Shown: positions 56,563 to 64,000 of the stretch, piece by piece | Numbering within the stretch: position 1 is the stretch's first letter | Layout: every line of letters starts with the position of its first letter | Assembly (NCBI RefSeq): GCF_018282095.1 | Contig: NZ_CP074126.1 | Location: forward strand, 1,932,501-1,996,500 | Direction: 5' to 3' | Length of the DNA stretch: 64,000 bases | Source: Pseudovibrio brasiliensis | Lineage (GTDB): Bacteria; Pseudomonadota; Alphaproteobacteria; Rhizobiales; Stappiaceae | Made by a program: the position numbers and the translations under genes | The notes under the pieces: model-generated | The model's database searches: none | What the model was told of the DNA's origin: nothing | What the model saw: only the letters and a program-made list of their open reading frames with translations

Positions 56563-58965
56563 TCAATCATTCGGGGATGAGTCAGAGGTGGAGGTTGAGA
56601 GGCTGGTATCGCCAATGGTTCTCAGGCCGAATCGGAAGAAGAAGATCCGCTCAACTGGCTCACCATTGTTCCGGCTTCTGTCTTCACCATAGGAGATAGA
56701 GGCAGAGAAGCCTTCATCGTCATAACCAAGACCAACCGTGTCCTGAACGATATTCTCATTGATCACGTCATAGCGAAGCGATCCAAAGACGCGCCAGTTT
56801 TCCTCAAGGTTCAAGTTCAACGCCCCAACAAGCTCTGAACGCTGTTGGTCAATACCAGCATCAGGACGTTCTGCCAAATAGGCATAAGACAGAACCGTAG
56901 AGGCTGGACCATAACGACCACTTGCACTCACTTCAGCACGTTCTACCCCAAAATCATGCTCGCTAAAGCGCGCATTGCCGCCTAAGCGGAAGCCGGTATT
57001 GGTATCGAAGTAAAGGCTGGTGACATAATCAGACCCAGTTGTCTGTAGTCCTGAATCACCTGTCGCATCAAGGATGCCCGGAACAGCGTAGGAGTTGCGT
57101 CCTGCCAGCTGGAAGGAGCGACCAAACAAGCCGCTGATGAACGAGCCTTTGTCAAACTGAAGCTTATATTGCAGGCCGAGGTTGGCGCGAGTGCCACCTT
57201 CGTTACGGTCAAAGCCAGAGAACTTGTCCCATTCGAACAGAGTAGATGCATCAAACACAATGGACTGTGCATCTTCATTCGGGAGCTCACCAATTGCGGC
57301 TTCGTTTGGACGAACGATTAGCTGTGCAATCGGCTCAATAACCTGATTGCCGCCGTTAAACGTCGCAAGGAATGGGTATCGATATTCCAGACCAATTGCC
57401 GGCATGCCACGGAAGACAACGGACTCATCTGAAAGGGCCGTGACGTTGTTATCGGCATTTGCAAGGAAGTACAGATTGGTCTTTGCATAAGCAAAAGGAG
57501 TAAAGACCTGCCCAATTGGATCAATCAGCGTACGCTGCCATGTGAGGTTCGCACTCACACGCGTAAATGTGCCTTCAACACCACGGAAACGGTTTTGTCC
57601 ATTAACTGAGAAGGCGTCTGTGGTCTGACGTGTCAGACTAGTTAAGTTGCCATCATAGTTTAGCTGCCCACCAAGTATGGATTTCTCAAAATAGATTGAG
57701 TTATCGATAACTGGATGAACATAAGGCTGCTTTTCTTGAAGGTCAGCATTTACCGCAGAGAATGGGGCACTCGGATTCGTAGGCTGGGTTGGGCTCGGGT
57801 TGTCTTCCTGAGCAATCTGGAAAGCATATGCGTTCGCATCAAAAAGATTACGCTTGGTCTCTCCAGTCAAAAAGATTTTTGAAACTTCTTGAGCAGAACC
57901 AAAGCGCGCGAAGCCATAATCTTCACGGAAAGCACGATCAGTTGCGTAAGTGATATCCCAACCAGTTTCCCAACGTTTGCTCAGGTCGAAGCTGCCATTT
58001 GTGTTTACAATGAAGCGTCCCCGAACATCACCGCTAGAGCCATCAAATGCGCTAGGATCGGCTTGAGAAATTCCGCCCAATGAAACATTGTAGGAGCCGG
58101 TATCAAACTGTTGACGCCAATCCAATTGTCCCAAAACACCTTGCTGTGACAGCGGCGTGAGGGTGACTGTTAAGTCATATGTAGGTGAAAGCGACCAATA
58201 GTAAGGAATGACTGCACCAAACCCAAGTCGGTTCTTTGTCACAAAACGCGGTAGTAAGAAACCTGACTTACGCCCAACAGACGGGTCGGCAATCGAGAAG
58301 TACGGGATCTTTGCAATCGTATTACCAAACAGCTCAATCGATGCACCTTCAAAATAGATGCGTTGTTTCTGCTGGTTGTGAATGATCGTCGTGGACTTGA
58401 TCCGCCATAGAGGAGGCTTTGGAGCCTTCTTATAAACGGAGTAGGTACCGTTTCTTAAGGTGGTGACATTATCACCTGAGCGTTCAGCGCTCTCGGCCTC
58501 AAAATGCGTAAATTGAGGCGTGTCAATCTGAAGCGCGTTCACGAAGCCTTCTGAAAAGTCATCACTCAGCGTCAAATTGTCGGCGAGAATAAGGTTCCCG
58601 TCCGGCTCAGTCATCTGCACATTGCCGTGAGCTGAAAACTTACCATCCTTACGATTGTAAGTCACACGATCTGCGAGCAATGTGTAGTTATCGAAATAGA
58701 TCTCAACACTGCCGGAAGCGATAATAACGTCATTGTCAAAATCGTAGCGAAGCTCTTTGGCTTCAAGCAACATTGGTTGAGAAGTATCGATCGATTGCTT
58801 GGCAGTCTGTGAAAGGTCAATCTGCGCAACGGCAGGCGCGCTGAGAACCATAAGGCCAGCGCCGCACAGCAGAGCAAGTGCAGAGACAGTGCGAAGATAG
58901 TCTGGCGATACGCAGCCAGCTCCAACTCGCTTGATTTTCTGTTTCAGGATCAAGGTCGAACCCAT
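56563..58965 (-). CDS. lptD: LPS-assembly outer-membrane protein LptD
   Basis: 800 residues. Signal peptide of about 48 residues, then the OstA/LptA jellyroll (about 60-180; LLEAKELRYDFDNDVIIASG, KFSAHGNVQMTEPDG) and the large C-terminal beta-barrel (DUF/OstA_C; FGLR near the end forms the last strand, IFFFRFGLR). It inserts LPS into the outer leaflet with LptE. The mature chain contains no cysteine, unlike E. coli LptD, which needs two disulfides. The start uses AGGAGG before ATG; it overlaps the lptG stop by one base. An upstream in-frame extension of 53 codons lies inside lptG and is not used. Confidence 0.94.
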   Translation of the reverse strand: MGSTLILKQKIKRVGAGCVSPDYLRTVSALALLCGAGLMVLSAPAVAQIDLSQTAKQSIDTSQPMLLEAKELRYDFDNDVIIASGSVEIYFDNYTLLADRVTYNRKDGKFSAHGNVQMTEPDGNLILADNLTLSDDFSEGFVNALQIDTPQFTHFEAESAERSGDNVTTLRNGTYSVYKKAPKPPLWRIKSTTIIHNQQKQRIYFEGASIELFGNTIAKIPYFSIADPSVGRKSGFLLPRFVTKNRLGFGAVIPYYWSLSPTYDLTVTLTPLSQQGVLGQLDWRQQFDTGSYNVSLGGISQADPSAFDGSSGDVRGRFIVNTNGSFDLSKRWETGWDITYATDRAFREDYGFARFGSAQEVSKIFLTGETKRNLFDANAYAFQIAQEDNPSPTQPTNPSAPFSAVNADLQEKQPYVHPVIDNSIYFEKSILGGQLNYDGNLTSLTRQTTDAFSVNGQNRFRGVEGTFTRVSANLTWQRTLIDPIGQVFTPFAYAKTNLYFLANADNNVTALSDESVVFRGMPAIGLEYRYPFLATFNGGNQVIEPIAQLIVRPNEAAIGELPNEDAQSIVFDASTLFEWDKFSGFDRNEGGTRANLGLQYKLQFDKGSFISGLFGRSFQLAGRNSYAVPGILDATGDSGLQTTGSDYVTSLYFDTNTGFRLGGNARFSEHDFGVERAEVSASGRYGPASTVLSYAYLAERPDAGIDQQRSELVGALNLNLEENWRVFGSLRYDVINENIVQDTVGLGYDDEGFSASISYGEDRSRNNGEPVERIFFFRFGLRTIGDTSLSTSTSDSSPND

Positions 58966-60056
58966 CAACCGTCCTCCTGATTCAACAGAATAGTAAAACC
59001 CATAAGAACCCCAAATACGCCAGGTGCCCATGCCGCAACCGCTGTGGGAACGATTCCAGCTCCGCCCAGATCCTTTGAGACTTCGGAAACGGCATAAAGC
59101 ACGAAACCAGCAATGATGCCCCAAATGATCAAGCGGCCAATCCCCCCAAAACGCGATACACGCAGCGAAACAGCAGCAGCAATGACAATCATTGCCACAA
59201 GTAACAGGGGTTTGGCTAGAAGAGTCTGATATTGTAAAGAATACCTATACGCAGGTAGTCCAGCCCTTTGGGATAACTCAATAAAGCGGGGAAGACTCCA
59301 AAAGCTAATAGATTCCGGCGAACCTATGCTCTCTTTGACCTCTGTAGGGGTCAAAAATGTGCTGACACTGTAGTTGTCATAATGTTGTGGATCAGTGTCC
59401 AGAGCATAGACGACAGCGTCAGTTAAGCGCCACATGCCTTCTGCAAGCACTGCGCGGCGGGCTTCGATTCTCTCTGAAAACTCGCCCTGACGATCAAAGG
59501 AGAAGATCGTCACACCGTTCAAAGTCGCGCCTTGCCCGCCAATATGCCGGGCGTGCAGAACCGATTCACCGTCAGTTCCATTCTGGCGTAGCCACACTTC
59601 GCCAGAACCTTCCAGCAGGTAGGTTTGTTCCACGCTGAACAGACCTTCGGCCACCTCATCAGATTTTTGTTGCAGATAAACGGCACCGGGATTGTACCCA
59701 ATGACCGCAGCAATACCGATGAACAGTCCGGTGAGAAGAGCAGGGGCTGTAAACTGCCAAACGGAAATACCTGCAGCGCGCGCAACAACCAGCTCAAGGC
59801 TTCTGCTCAAGGTCACAAAAGCCCAGATTGAGCCAAACAGCACAGCAAACGGGATCACTTGTTCAAGCAGCAACGGCACGCGCAGTGCAGAAATCGCTGC
59901 AATGCGCAGCAGAGAAAACCCCTCACGATCACCGCCGCGACGCACCAGTTCAAGTACGTCAAAGAGCAGGATCAGCACAGCTGCAAACAGGAACAGGGCC
60001 AGAATCGACTTCAGGAACCGTTTGGATATGTAAAGACTAAGCGTTCTTCCGGTCAT
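58965..60056 (-). CDS. lptG: LPS export ABC transporter permease LptG
   Basis: 363 residues. Six membrane segments flank the periplasmic jellyroll, with LSLYISKRFLKSILALFLF at the start, PLLLEQVIPFAVLFGSIW in the coupling region and the C-terminal helices KPLLLVAMIVIAAAVSL and GGIGRLIIWGIIAGFVLYAV. It works with LptF and the ATPase LptB to drive LPS across the periplasm. The start codon overlaps the lptF stop by one base (TAATG), and its own stop overlaps the lptD start. Confidence 0.94.
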   Translation of the reverse strand: MTGRTLSLYISKRFLKSILALFLFAAVLILLFDVLELVRRGGDREGFSLLRIAAISALRVPLLLEQVIPFAVLFGSIWAFVTLSRSLELVVARAAGISVWQFTAPALLTGLFIGIAAVIGYNPGAVYLQQKSDEVAEGLFSVEQTYLLEGSGEVWLRQNGTDGESVLHARHIGGQGATLNGVTIFSFDRQGEFSERIEARRAVLAEGMWRLTDAVVYALDTDPQHYDNYSVSTFLTPTEVKESIGSPESISFWSLPRFIELSQRAGLPAYRYSLQYQTLLAKPLLLVAMIVIAAAVSLRVSRFGGIGRLIIWGIIAGFVLYAVSEVSKDLGGAGIVPTAVAAWAPGVFGVLMGFTILLNQEDG

Positions 60057-61249
60057 TACAGTCCTGCTGTCCCTTGGTTTTTGCGGCCTACCAGTTTGGA
60101 GAACACACTTCCAACTCCATTCAGGAGGCTTTGTGTTCCATCGACCAGACGCTGAACAAACCAAGGTCTTCTGTTCAGGCTAATGGACCACGCAGCAAGC
60201 GCAATTGCGATTATTGGGATTGCATAGAGCAACGGGAACATATCTGGAGCCGCACTCACGATGAGCGTTGCGCCAAAACCTGCTGTTCTAAGCAGTGTCG
60301 CAACAGCGATTGTTGTAGTTATTGCAAGGCCTTGGTCTTGTCTTGTGGTCTTGGGTGAACCAAGGAAGGCATAGATGATCAGACCAAAGGCAATGGGGTA
60401 AAGAGGGACACTTAAACGGTCGTGGAATTCCACAATTAGCTTGTCCCAATGCTTTGCAGCGTAAGAATCATCAGGGCTCGCGCTCAACAAATCGAAGGTT
60501 GGACGCTCACTTGCCTTGAAGGTTGGCTCTCGTGCCTCGGGAATCATCGAGGACAGATCGAAGCCATAACTCTCAAAGCTCACGATGGACATATCCTGCC
60601 CGCCTTTGGGGCGGCGCTGGATTGTTCCATCAAGCATCACAAGCAGCGTTTTGTCTGCCGCTTCAATTATACGTCCAGTTTCAGCCGTATAAGTAAAGGA
60701 GGTTTCCGGATCTCTTGCATCATCCAGCAAGAGCCCTTCAAGCACGCCGTCACCGCTTCTATTGCGAATATGGAAGGTCAGGTTCTCTTCAATGGGAATG
60801 AACCGCCCCGGCTTGATGATGTTGGCCACCAGGTCAACGCGCACACGCGTCAGCTCACTGCGCAGTTCCGCCAATCCTGTCGGGGACAGATAGATCGACA
60901 GAAAGTACATTAGCGCTGTGACGCAGAGGGAGAATGTCATAATAGGGCGCAGAACCAGCCACTTGGAAGCGCCGGATGCGTTGATGACAATAAGCTCACT
61001 GTCACGGGACATGCTGTTCAGCACGATTATAAACGCCAGCATCATTGCAAAAGGGGCAACGATCAGGATGAGGAAAGGCAGAGCCAGGGCGGTGATATAA
61101 CCGAACTGAAGCAGTGTCTGACCTTTCGACGTCACCAGATCCAGCTGGCGCAGCGCTTGAGTGGACCAGACAACGCCGGTCATGGCCGCCAATGTTACGA
61201 TGAAGGCGGTAAAGCTGCGTCTGATGATGTAGCGTTCGATAGTTTTCAT
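60056..61249 (-). CDS. lptF: LPS export ABC transporter permease LptF
   Basis: 397 residues. Same architecture as LptG: IERYIIRRSFTAFIVTLAAM as helix 1, LPFLILIVAPFAMMLAFIIV, the periplasmic beta-jellyroll and C-terminal helices ending in LSLNRRPWF. First gene of the lptF-lptG-lptD-surA-pdxA-rsmA operon. The start at MKTIERYIIRR lacks a strong ribosome site (AAAAGG lies about 20 bases upstream); 18 in-frame upstream codons have no support. It is divergent from pepA with a 284-base spacer. Confidence 0.94.
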   Translation of the reverse strand: MKTIERYIIRRSFTAFIVTLAAMTGVVWSTQALRQLDLVTSKGQTLLQFGYITALALPFLILIVAPFAMMLAFIIVLNSMSRDSELIVINASGASKWLVLRPIMTFSLCVTALMYFLSIYLSPTGLAELRSELTRVRVDLVANIIKPGRFIPIEENLTFHIRNRSGDGVLEGLLLDDARDPETSFTYTAETGRIIEAADKTLLVMLDGTIQRRPKGGQDMSIVSFESYGFDLSSMIPEAREPTFKASERPTFDLLSASPDDSYAAKHWDKLIVEFHDRLSVPLYPIAFGLIIYAFLGSPKTTRQDQGLAITTTIAVATLLRTAGFGATLIVSAAPDMFPLLYAIPIIAIALAAWSISLNRRPWFVQRLVDGTQSLLNGVGSVFSKLVGRKNQGTAGL

Positions 61250-61533
61250 TGTGCCGTGCACCAGAACCTTTTCTTGTTCGTTATGGGAGAGGCCAAGCCA
61301 CAAATTGATTCAAGACCACTCAATAGCACGGAATGCGGCAGAAAGCCGGATCACTGGATCTTTTAATGAATAAACTCGCAAGTTTCTTCACATAGCCTTG
61401 AAACGGGACCATTATCGCGCCATGTTCTGCCATGAATTTTTTGAGTAGCTGGACCACGCGTCCGCCTGTGGTCGCTAGCATATTCTGCTAGAAATTGCCT
61501 GCCGCAGGTCATTCCAAGGAAAGAAACTACATA

Positions 61534-63024
61534 ATGACGCAATTCACATCCATCAAGATCGCGCAGTATTCTGATGCAACCGCAGCCGTTCAGGTCGTCT
61601 TTGCAGGTGAAGAACTCAGCTTTGCAGCAGAAGCTGAGGGTGTGATGGGCGCCGCTGGAAAAACTGTTGAGCGCGCTGCAAAAACCGCTGATTTCACCGG
61701 TAAGAAATCCGGCATCATGCATCTGCTCGCTCCGGAAGGCATGAATGCAGATCGTCTGATCGTTGCTGGTCTTGGTAAAGCGGAAGAGCTGAAAGAACAG
61801 GACTGGATCAATCTGGGTGGTGAAGTTGCTGGCAAACTGCTCGCACTCAAGGCCGAAGCTGCTGAGATTACATTCCCTGCAGCGGCGACAGCGCAGCAGG
61901 CAGCAGACTTTGCGCAGGGCGCTTACCTGCGTGGCTATAAGTTCGACACCTACCGCACTGTTAAAAAAGAAGCAGACGGCGACAAAGCCTGCGAAATCAC
62001 ATTGAAAGTGCAGGATGCTGCAGCTGTTGAGCCACTCTGGGCAGAAGCGGAAGCAGTTGCAGAAGGCACCTTGCTGGCACGTACTCTCGTTGATGAGCCT
62101 GCAAACACTCTTGGTCCTGTTGAGTTCGCTGCAAAAGCACAGCAGCTTTCCGATCTTGGTGTTGACGTTGAAATCCTCGACGAAGCGAAAATGCAGGAAC
62201 TGGGCATGAATGCTCTGTTGGCCGTTGGTCAGGGTTCTGTGCGTCCGTCTCGTCTGGCTGTCATGAAATGGAATGGCGGCAAAGAAGGAGACGCTCCAGT
62301 TGCATTCGTCGGAAAAGGCGTTGTGTTCGATACCGGTGGTATCTCCCTGAAGCCAGGTGCTGGCATGGAAGACATGAAGGGCGACATGGGCGGCGCGGCT
62401 GCTGTGATCGGTCTCATGAAGGCTCTGGCAGGCCGTAAGGCACCAGTCAACGCAATCTGTGTGCTTGGTCTGGTTGAAAACATGCCAGACGGCAATGCAA
62501 TCCGCCCAGGTGACATTGTGAAAACAATGTCTGGCCAAACCGTTGAAATCCTGAACACCGACGCAGAAGGTCGTTTGGTTCTTGGCGATGCGCTTTGGTA
62601 CACGCAGGACCGCTTTGCTCCGAAGTTCATGATCGACCTCGCGACACTGACCGGCGCGTGCATGGTTGCACTTGGTGGTCACCGCGCAGGTGTGTTTTCC
62701 GCGGATGATGAGCTGGCAGCGCAGATCTGTGATGCAGGTGAAACCACTGCTGAGAAAATGTGGCGCCTGCCACTGGGTGATGAGTACGACAAAATGATCG
62801 ACACCCCGAATGCAGACATGCGCAACACTGGTGGCGCACGCTGGGGTGGTGCAAGCACCGCAGCTGTTTACCTGCAGCGTCACACCAACGAGACCAAATG
62901 GGCACACATTGACATCGCTGGCACCGCAATGGGCTCCAAGAAAAACGCGATCTCTCAGGGCTGGGCATCTGGTTTCGGCGTGCGCGCTCTGAACCGCATG
63001 ATCAAAGATCATTACGAAGGATAG
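61534..63024 (+). CDS. pepA: Leucyl aminopeptidase (M17)
   Basis: 496 residues. The C-terminal catalytic domain has [30 protein letters not shown] and the M17 signature [14 protein letters not shown], with all metal ligands (Lys, Asp, Asp, Asp, Glu) visible. It removes N-terminal amino acids using two metal ions; in E. coli the hexamer is also an accessory factor in site-specific recombination. The ATG is preceded by AAGGAAAG; 13 codons upstream were discarded. It is followed by a terminator and, after a small minus-strand gene, by holC, the usual neighbour. Confidence 0.96.
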   Translation: MTQFTSIKIAQYSDATAAVQVVFAGEELSFAAEAEGVMGAAGKTVERAAKTADFTGKKSGIMHLLAPEGMNADRLIVAGLGKAEELKEQDWINLGGEVAGKLLALKAEAAEITFPAAATAQQAADFAQGAYLRGYKFDTYRTVKKEADGDKACEITLKVQDAAAVEPLWAEAEAVAEGTLLARTLVDEPANTLGPVEFAAKAQQLSDLGVDVEILDEAKMQELGMNALLAVGQGSVRPSRLAVMKWNGGKEGDAPVAFVGKGVVFDTGGISLKPGAGMEDMKGDMGGAAAVIGLMKALAGRKAPVNAICVLGLVENMPDGNAIRPGDIVKTMSGQTVEILNTDAEGRLVLGDALWYTQDRFAPKFMIDLATLTGACMVALGGHRAGVFSADDELAAQICDAGETTAEKMWRLPLGDEYDKMIDTPNADMRNTGGARWGGASTAAVYLQRHTNETKWAHIDIAGTAMGSKKNAISQGWASGFGVRALNRMIKDHYEG

Positions 63025-63064
63025 GCCTCTTTGAAGGCATGAGGATGCCTGCATTGATCTAATC

Positions 63065-63105
63065 AAAAAAGGGCCGGTCACATCAAGTGTGGCTGGCCTT
63101 TTTTG
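63065..63105 (+). terminator. Terminator after pepA
   Basis: GGCCGGTCACA pairs with TGTGGCTGGCC (with two G-T pairs), flanked by six A and six T. Confidence 0.9.
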
Positions 63106-63144
63106 TTGCCTTGGCGCAGGCAGGATACGAAGCACTGAAGCGGC

Positions 63145-63179
63145 AAAAAAAAAGCCCCGCTTCAAACAGAAGCAGGGCT
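63145..63179 (-). terminator. Strong minus-strand terminator downstream of the small peptide gene
   Basis: AGCCCCGCTTC (63153-63163) pairs with GAAGCAGGGCT (63169-63179); on the minus strand it runs into nine T. A terminator in this orientation implies a minus-strand transcript from upstream, matching the small reading frame at 63268-63387. Confidence 0.85.
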
Positions 63180-63267
63180 CCAAACTGATGAAAAGAGATT
63201 AACGCGTTAAACGCTATTTTCTAAGAAAATTGTTGTTTTTGAAAGAGGTAGCTGGCTACCCAGTCAA

Positions 63268-63387
63268 TCAGCAGGTCTGGTAATGAGCACAGGAACTGGT
63301 GGTTGCTGGAAGCATTGCACCCACTGCAGCAGTTACGCCAACAAGACCGGATACAAGAGCAAAGAACAAGAAAATACGCGCTGCCAT
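63268..63387 (-). CDS. Candidate small membrane or secreted peptide, 39 residues
   Basis: An ATG preceded by AGGAAAC opens a 39-codon frame. The first 29 residues form one hydrophobic helix (ARIFLFFALVSGLVGVTAAVG) after a short basic start, followed by a short polar tail with two cysteines (SSCAHYQTC). It reads either as a single-pass small membrane protein or as a precursor with a Sec signal. It is the only frame between pepA and holC on this strand that fits the strong minus-strand terminator about 90 bases downstream. It is not recognised as any family. The flanking stretch 63388-63743 shows no other gene. Confidence 0.5.
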   Translation of the reverse strand: MAARIFLFFALVSGLVGVTAAVGAMLPATTSSCAHYQTC

Positions 63388-63743
63388 TTGGACGTTTCCT
63401 AAATATACAATGCCTGCGGACCCACAACACCACAGAGATGAGAGCATTTCACCCTCCATAATTTGGTGTCGGTTTCACTAAGCTTAACACCACACCGAAA
63501 TTCCCCAGGAATGCGGTGAAGTCCAGCCCTTTAAAGCGTCTGGGCGGGGTTTATCAACGGTTCCTATGAATATCCCGATCTAATTGGGATCATTCACGAC
63601 AATTTTTAGATTAAAATGTGGTCAAGTGAGAAACGCTGCGATTTGGGGTTTACATATTCCATGCGCAGCCTGAGGAAGCATGCGTCGCAAGGTGCATCGG
63701 GCTGCAGGAAAGTGAGCCTGCCGGATAAACGGGAAACCAGAAT

Positions 63744-64000
63744 ATGAGTGAAGTGCTGTTCTACCAGCTCTCTAAATTTCCGCTGGAACGGGCTTTGCCC
63801 ACTCTTCTTGAAAAGTGCTTGGAAAGAGATTGGGTCGTCACAGTTCAGTTCGGAACAGAAGAACGGTGCGACGCCATTGATTCTTATCTCTGGACTTATT
63901 CTGACGATGGCTTCCTGCCGCATGGCACTAAAAAGGAAGGGCACCCTGAGTTCCAGCCCATCTACCTGACAACAGAAGGTGACAACCCGAACGAGGCAAT
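63744..64000 (+). CDS. holC: DNA polymerase III chi subunit, N-terminal part (runs off the window)
   Basis: The first 85 codons are present. The N-terminus EVLFYQLSKFPLERALPTLLEKCLERDW, the middle RCDAIDSYLWTYSDDGFLPHG and the following GHPEFQPIYL match HolC, including the LWTY-x(5)-FLPH core (W and FLPH contact SSB and psi in E. coli). It lies downstream of pepA as in many bacteria. The ribosome site is GGGAAA. A minus-strand frame across the same region was rejected. Confidence 0.9.
   Translation, partial: MSEVLFYQLSKFPLERALPTLLEKCLERDWVVTVQFGTEERCDAIDSYLWTYSDDGFLPHGTKKEGHPEFQPIYLTTEGDNPNEA

Noticed and set aside
61363-63183. A 606-codon open frame on the minus strand opposite pepA
   Set aside because: pepA has full M17 signatures and a good start. 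The antisense protein is rich in Cys, His and Phe with no recognisable domain, the usual shadow of a GC-rich third-position bias.

Overview
The window is chromosomal DNA from an alphaproteobacterium. The gene order rpsF-rpsR-rplI / dnaB / alr / radA / cvpA / purF on one side and fabD-fabG-acpP-fabF-mltG-yicC-gmk / rsmA-pdxA-surA-lptD-lptG-lptF / pepA-holC on the other is characteristic of Hyphomicrobiales and their relatives. Moderate GC (about 50-58% in lines I counted inside genes) and the overall protein style make a marine Pseudovibrio/Stappiaceae-type genome my best guess, but no 16S gene is present to confirm it. Almost all of the window is housekeeping DNA; there is no prophage, integrase, CRISPR array or complete insertion sequence.

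Layout. 1-9 kb: a PadR regulator upstream of a truncated efflux adaptor, a PuuE-type allantoinase, an L,D-transpeptidase lipoprotein, a complete RND adaptor/pump pair and two unknown small proteins. 9-12 kb: nucleoside hydrolase, an M14-like DUF2817 hydrolase and a short-chain dehydrogenase, then two identical tandem tRNA-Gln(CTG) genes. 12.7-16.5 kb: Ppx/GppA phosphatase overlapping rlmE, and a DHA2 drug-efflux permease. 16.7-26.6 kb: guaB, a chemoreceptor, an RsmB-family rRNA methyltransferase, a TPR protein, a MarR regulator and guaA. 26.6-29.7 kb: an AT-rich methyltransferase of foreign appearance, DksA/TraR-like and PilZ proteins, and two tandem NnrU paralogues. 29.9-33.5 kb: yfgM-like, bamB and der.

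33.5-34.2 kb is a gene-free, hairpin-rich stretch whose nested stems suggest a structured RNA, possibly the remnant of a group II intron. 34.2-44.3 kb: inositol monophosphatase, a two-hairpin repeat, then the minus-strand SDR-purF-cvpA-radA-alr-dnaB-rplI-rpsR-rpsF block. 44.8-51.9 kb: fatty-acid synthesis genes, mltG, yicC and gmk. 52-53.4 kb: a Tat-exported multicopper oxidase set between gmk and rsmA. 53.5-61.2 kb: the rsmA-pdxA-surA-lptDGF operon with one-base stop/start overlaps. 61.5-64 kb: pepA, a candidate 39-residue membrane peptide with its own terminator, and a truncated holC.

Together the genes cover GMP synthesis (purF, guaB, guaA, gmk), purine and allantoin catabolism (nucleoside hydrolase, puuE), outer-membrane biogenesis (bamB, a SurA-like chaperone, lptDFG) and cell-wall work (L,D-transpeptidase, alr, mltG). 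The observations most worth a second look are the covarying two-hairpin repeat (35.0 and 50.0 kb), the structured stretch at 33.6-34.2 kb, the small membrane peptide at 63.3 kb, the AT-rich methyltransferase and the NnrU pair. I found no convincing new multi-gene system.
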